8,482 nucleotides of DNA, from the NCBI GenBank assembly GCA_903911165.1, contig CAIWCQ010000178.1:1-8482 (forward strand), read 5' to 3'. Below the pieces are notes generated by a model. That model saw only the letters and a list, made by a program, of their open reading frames with translations. It was not told where the DNA came from and searched no databases. Position 1 is the stretch's first letter. Each line of letters opens with the position of its first letter. Both the position numbers and the translations under genes were made by a program. This DNA comes from an uncultured Actinomycetes bacterium. Lineage in GTDB: Bacteria > Actinomycetota > Actinomycetes > Mycobacteriales > Mycobacteriaceae. Positions 7,518 to 8,482 of the stretch are shown piece after piece.

Positions 7518-7573
7518 GCTAGTTGTCCAGTCACGCTAATTGTCCAGTCACGCTAGTTGTCCGGTCACGCTGG
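7506..7573. repeat. 17-bp tandem repeat, four copies, over the start of the 6900-7517 gene
   Basis: Unit on the plus strand TTGTCCAGTCACGCTAG. Copies are 7506-7522, 7523-7539 (last base changed), 7540-7556 and 7557-7573 (two changes). The minus-strand reading of each unit contains GTGACTGGACAA, the first four codons of the gene. Near identity suggests recent expansion. Confidence 0.95.
7514..7568 (-). other. Ladder of three overlapping 6-codon mini-ORFs leading into the gene start
   Basis: On the minus strand the GTG at 7568 reads GTG ACC GGA CAA CTA GCG TGA. Its stop overlaps the next GTG (7551) as GTGA, and the same happens at 7534 and at 7517, where the long frame finally opens. Each step is a VTGQLA peptide followed by a four-base start-stop overlap of the kind that couples translation of neighbouring genes. 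The structure is seen directly; whether it is translated is inference. Confidence 0.6.
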
Positions 7574-7574
7574 G

Positions 7575-7580
7575 AGCTTA
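7575..7580 (-). promoter_or_regulatory. Candidate -10 box (TAAGCT) placed for a leaderless start at GTG 7568
   Basis: TAAGCT matches TANNNT and ends 6 nt before the GTG at 7568, the first start codon of the repeat ladder. This puts the predicted transcription start at or next to that GTG rather than at the gene's own GTG 51 nt further on. No -35 match is seen. Confidence 0.45.
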
Positions 7581-7605
7581 ACGCTGGCGCCGTTCATTCC
7601 GGGGC

Positions 7606-7611
7606 TAGGCT
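7606..7611 (+). promoter_or_regulatory. Candidate -10 box (TAGGCT) for a leaderless dop transcript
   Basis: TAGGCT matches TANNNT and ends 7 nt before the dop ATG at 7619, the spacing for transcription starting at the start codon. There is no Shine-Dalgarno in the short leader. The opposing -10 at 7575-7580 is only 25 bp away, so the two promoters sit back to back. Confidence 0.5.
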
Positions 7612-7618
7612 GTCGGGC

Positions 7619-8482
7619 ATGCAGCGGATCATCGGTACCGAGGTGGAGTACGGCATATCCTCGCCGTCCGACCCGGGCGCCAACCCGATCCTGACCTCAA
7701 CCCAGGCGGTGCTGGCCTACGCTGCGGCGGCCGGGATCCCGCGGGCCAAGCGCACCCGGTGGGATTACGAGGTGGAATCGCCTCTGCGCGATGCGCGTGG
7801 GTTTGATCTGAGCCGGGTATCGGGGCCGGTGCCGGTGGTCGACGCGGACGAAGTCGGCGCAGCCAACATGATCCTGACCAACGGCGCCAGGCTCTACGTC
7901 GATCACGCCCATCCCGAGTACTCCGCTCCCGAGGTCACCGATCCGATGGATGCGGTCATCTGGGACAAAGCCGGTGAGCGTGTGATGGAGGCCGCCGCCC
8001 GGCATGTCGCGAGCGTGCCCGGCGCAGCCAAACTCCAGTTGTACAAGAACAATGTCGACGGCAAGGGCGCCTCCTACGGCACCCACGAGAACTACCTCAT
8101 GAGCCGACAGACCCCCTTCTCGGCGATCATCGCCGGGTTGACGACCTTCATGGTGTGCCGGCAGGTCGTCACCGGGTCCGGCCGCGTCGGGATCGGCCCG
8201 GCCGGCGACGAGCCCGGTTTCCAGCTGTCCCAGCGTGCCGACTACATCGAGGTTGAGGTGGGCCTGGAGACCACTCTCAAACGCGGCATCATCAACACCC
8301 GCGACGAGCCGCACGCCGACGCCGACAAGTACCGCCGGTTGCACGTGATCATCGGTGATGCCAACCTCGCTGAGACCTCCACCTACCTGAAGGTGGGCAC
8401 TACCTCGCTGGTGCTGGATCTGATCGAGGCCGGCGTCGATCTCAGTGACTTGACGCTCGCGCGGCCGGTGCACGCCGTCCAC
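7619..8482 (+). CDS. dop: Pup deamidase/depupylase Dop, N-terminal part (3' end outside window)
   Basis: Dop converts the C-terminal glutamine of Pup to glutamate, making it ready for ligation by PafA, and also removes Pup from modified proteins. The 288 codons from ATG 7619 run open to the window edge, a little over half of the roughly 500-residue enzyme. It belongs to the Dop/PafA branch of the glutamine-synthetase-like fold. Visible features are the metal/ATP-binding GTEVEYGI (E8, E10), the region about 40-80 corresponding to the Dop-specific loop, [11 protein letters not shown] with D95 at the position of the proposed catalytic aspartate, [20 protein letters not shown] (141-160), and [20 protein letters not shown] (238-257). 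The start gives the expected [12 protein letters not shown] beginning. In mycobacteria pup and the proteasome subunit genes usually follow; they would lie outside this window. Promoter signals point to a leaderless message. Confidence 0.96.
   Translation, partial: MQRIIGTEVEYGISSPSDPGANPILTSTQAVLAYAAAAGIPRAKRTRWDYEVESPLRDARGFDLSRVSGPVPVVDADEVGAANMILTNGARLYVDHAHPEYSAPEVTDPMDAVIWDKAGERVMEAAARHVASVPGAAKLQLYKNNVDGKGASYGTHENYLMSRQTPFSAIIAGLTTFMVCRQVVTGSGRVGIGPAGDEPGFQLSQRADYIEVEVGLETTLKRGIINTRDEPHADADKYRRLHVIIGDANLAETSTYLKVGTTSLVLDLIEAGVDLSDLTLARPVHAVH

Noticed and set aside
7506..7573. CRISPR-like array
   Set aside because: Units are 17 bp and directly abutting with no spacers; this is a simple tandem repeat.
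7697..8482. 261-residue open frame on the minus strand opposite dop
   Set aside because: The plus strand clearly encodes Dop; the antisense frame is a codon-bias shadow rich in V, G and D with no recognisable motif.

Overview
The window is GC-rich, about two-thirds G+C, and is chromosomal DNA from a mycobacterium. The order hisE-hisG, DUF4126 membrane protein, trmI, mpa, a small conserved gene on the opposite strand, dop matches the Rv2122c-Rv2112c neighbourhood of Mycobacterium tuberculosis, as recalled from general knowledge. Encoded proteins such as HisG, TrmI and Mpa look close to the M. tuberculosis proteins along their length. Two genes differ from the arrangement I remember: a zinc-dependent alcohol dehydrogenase lies where a RecB-like nuclease gene (Rv2119) would be, and an MTB12-type secreted antigen lies where the lipoprotein gene lppK would be. 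A non-tuberculous mycobacterium is therefore likely; the species cannot be named from the sequence.

Layout. Bases 1-520 hold the 3' end of a sugar-porter-type MFS transporter. A 123-bp gap with two copies of a 27-bp repeat leads to hisE and hisG (644-1788), which encode the second and first steps of histidine synthesis. A DUF4126 membrane protein (1820-2302) converges, with only 4 bp between stops, on a minus-strand NDMA-dependent-type alcohol dehydrogenase (2307-3419). The divergent trmI (3525-4388) encodes the tRNA m1A58 methyltransferase and converges on the minus-strand MTB12-like gene (4424-4903). Divergent to that is mpa (5051-6844), the proteasomal ATPase. A small minus-strand gene of unknown function (6900-7517) follows, and then dop (7619 to the window end), which is cut off.

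How the genes work together. mpa and dop are two parts of the Pup-proteasome system: Dop deamidates Pup and removes it from proteins, and Mpa recognises Pup on substrates, unfolds them and feeds the 20S core. The pup and proteasome subunit genes usually follow dop and would lie beyond the right edge. hisE and hisG form a short histidine unit. The other genes show no clear pathway link to each other.

The most unusual features are short tandem repeats at gene edges. An 18-bp repeat repeatedly copies the last codons and stop of mpa. A 17-bp repeat copies the start codon of the 6900-7517 gene four times, making a ladder of 6-codon mini-ORFs joined by GTGA overlaps just downstream of a -10 box placed for a leaderless transcript. 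A 27-bp repeat pair with internal dyads precedes hisE. No RNA genes, CRISPR arrays, insertion sequences or phage genes were seen, and no gap exceeds 300 bases.
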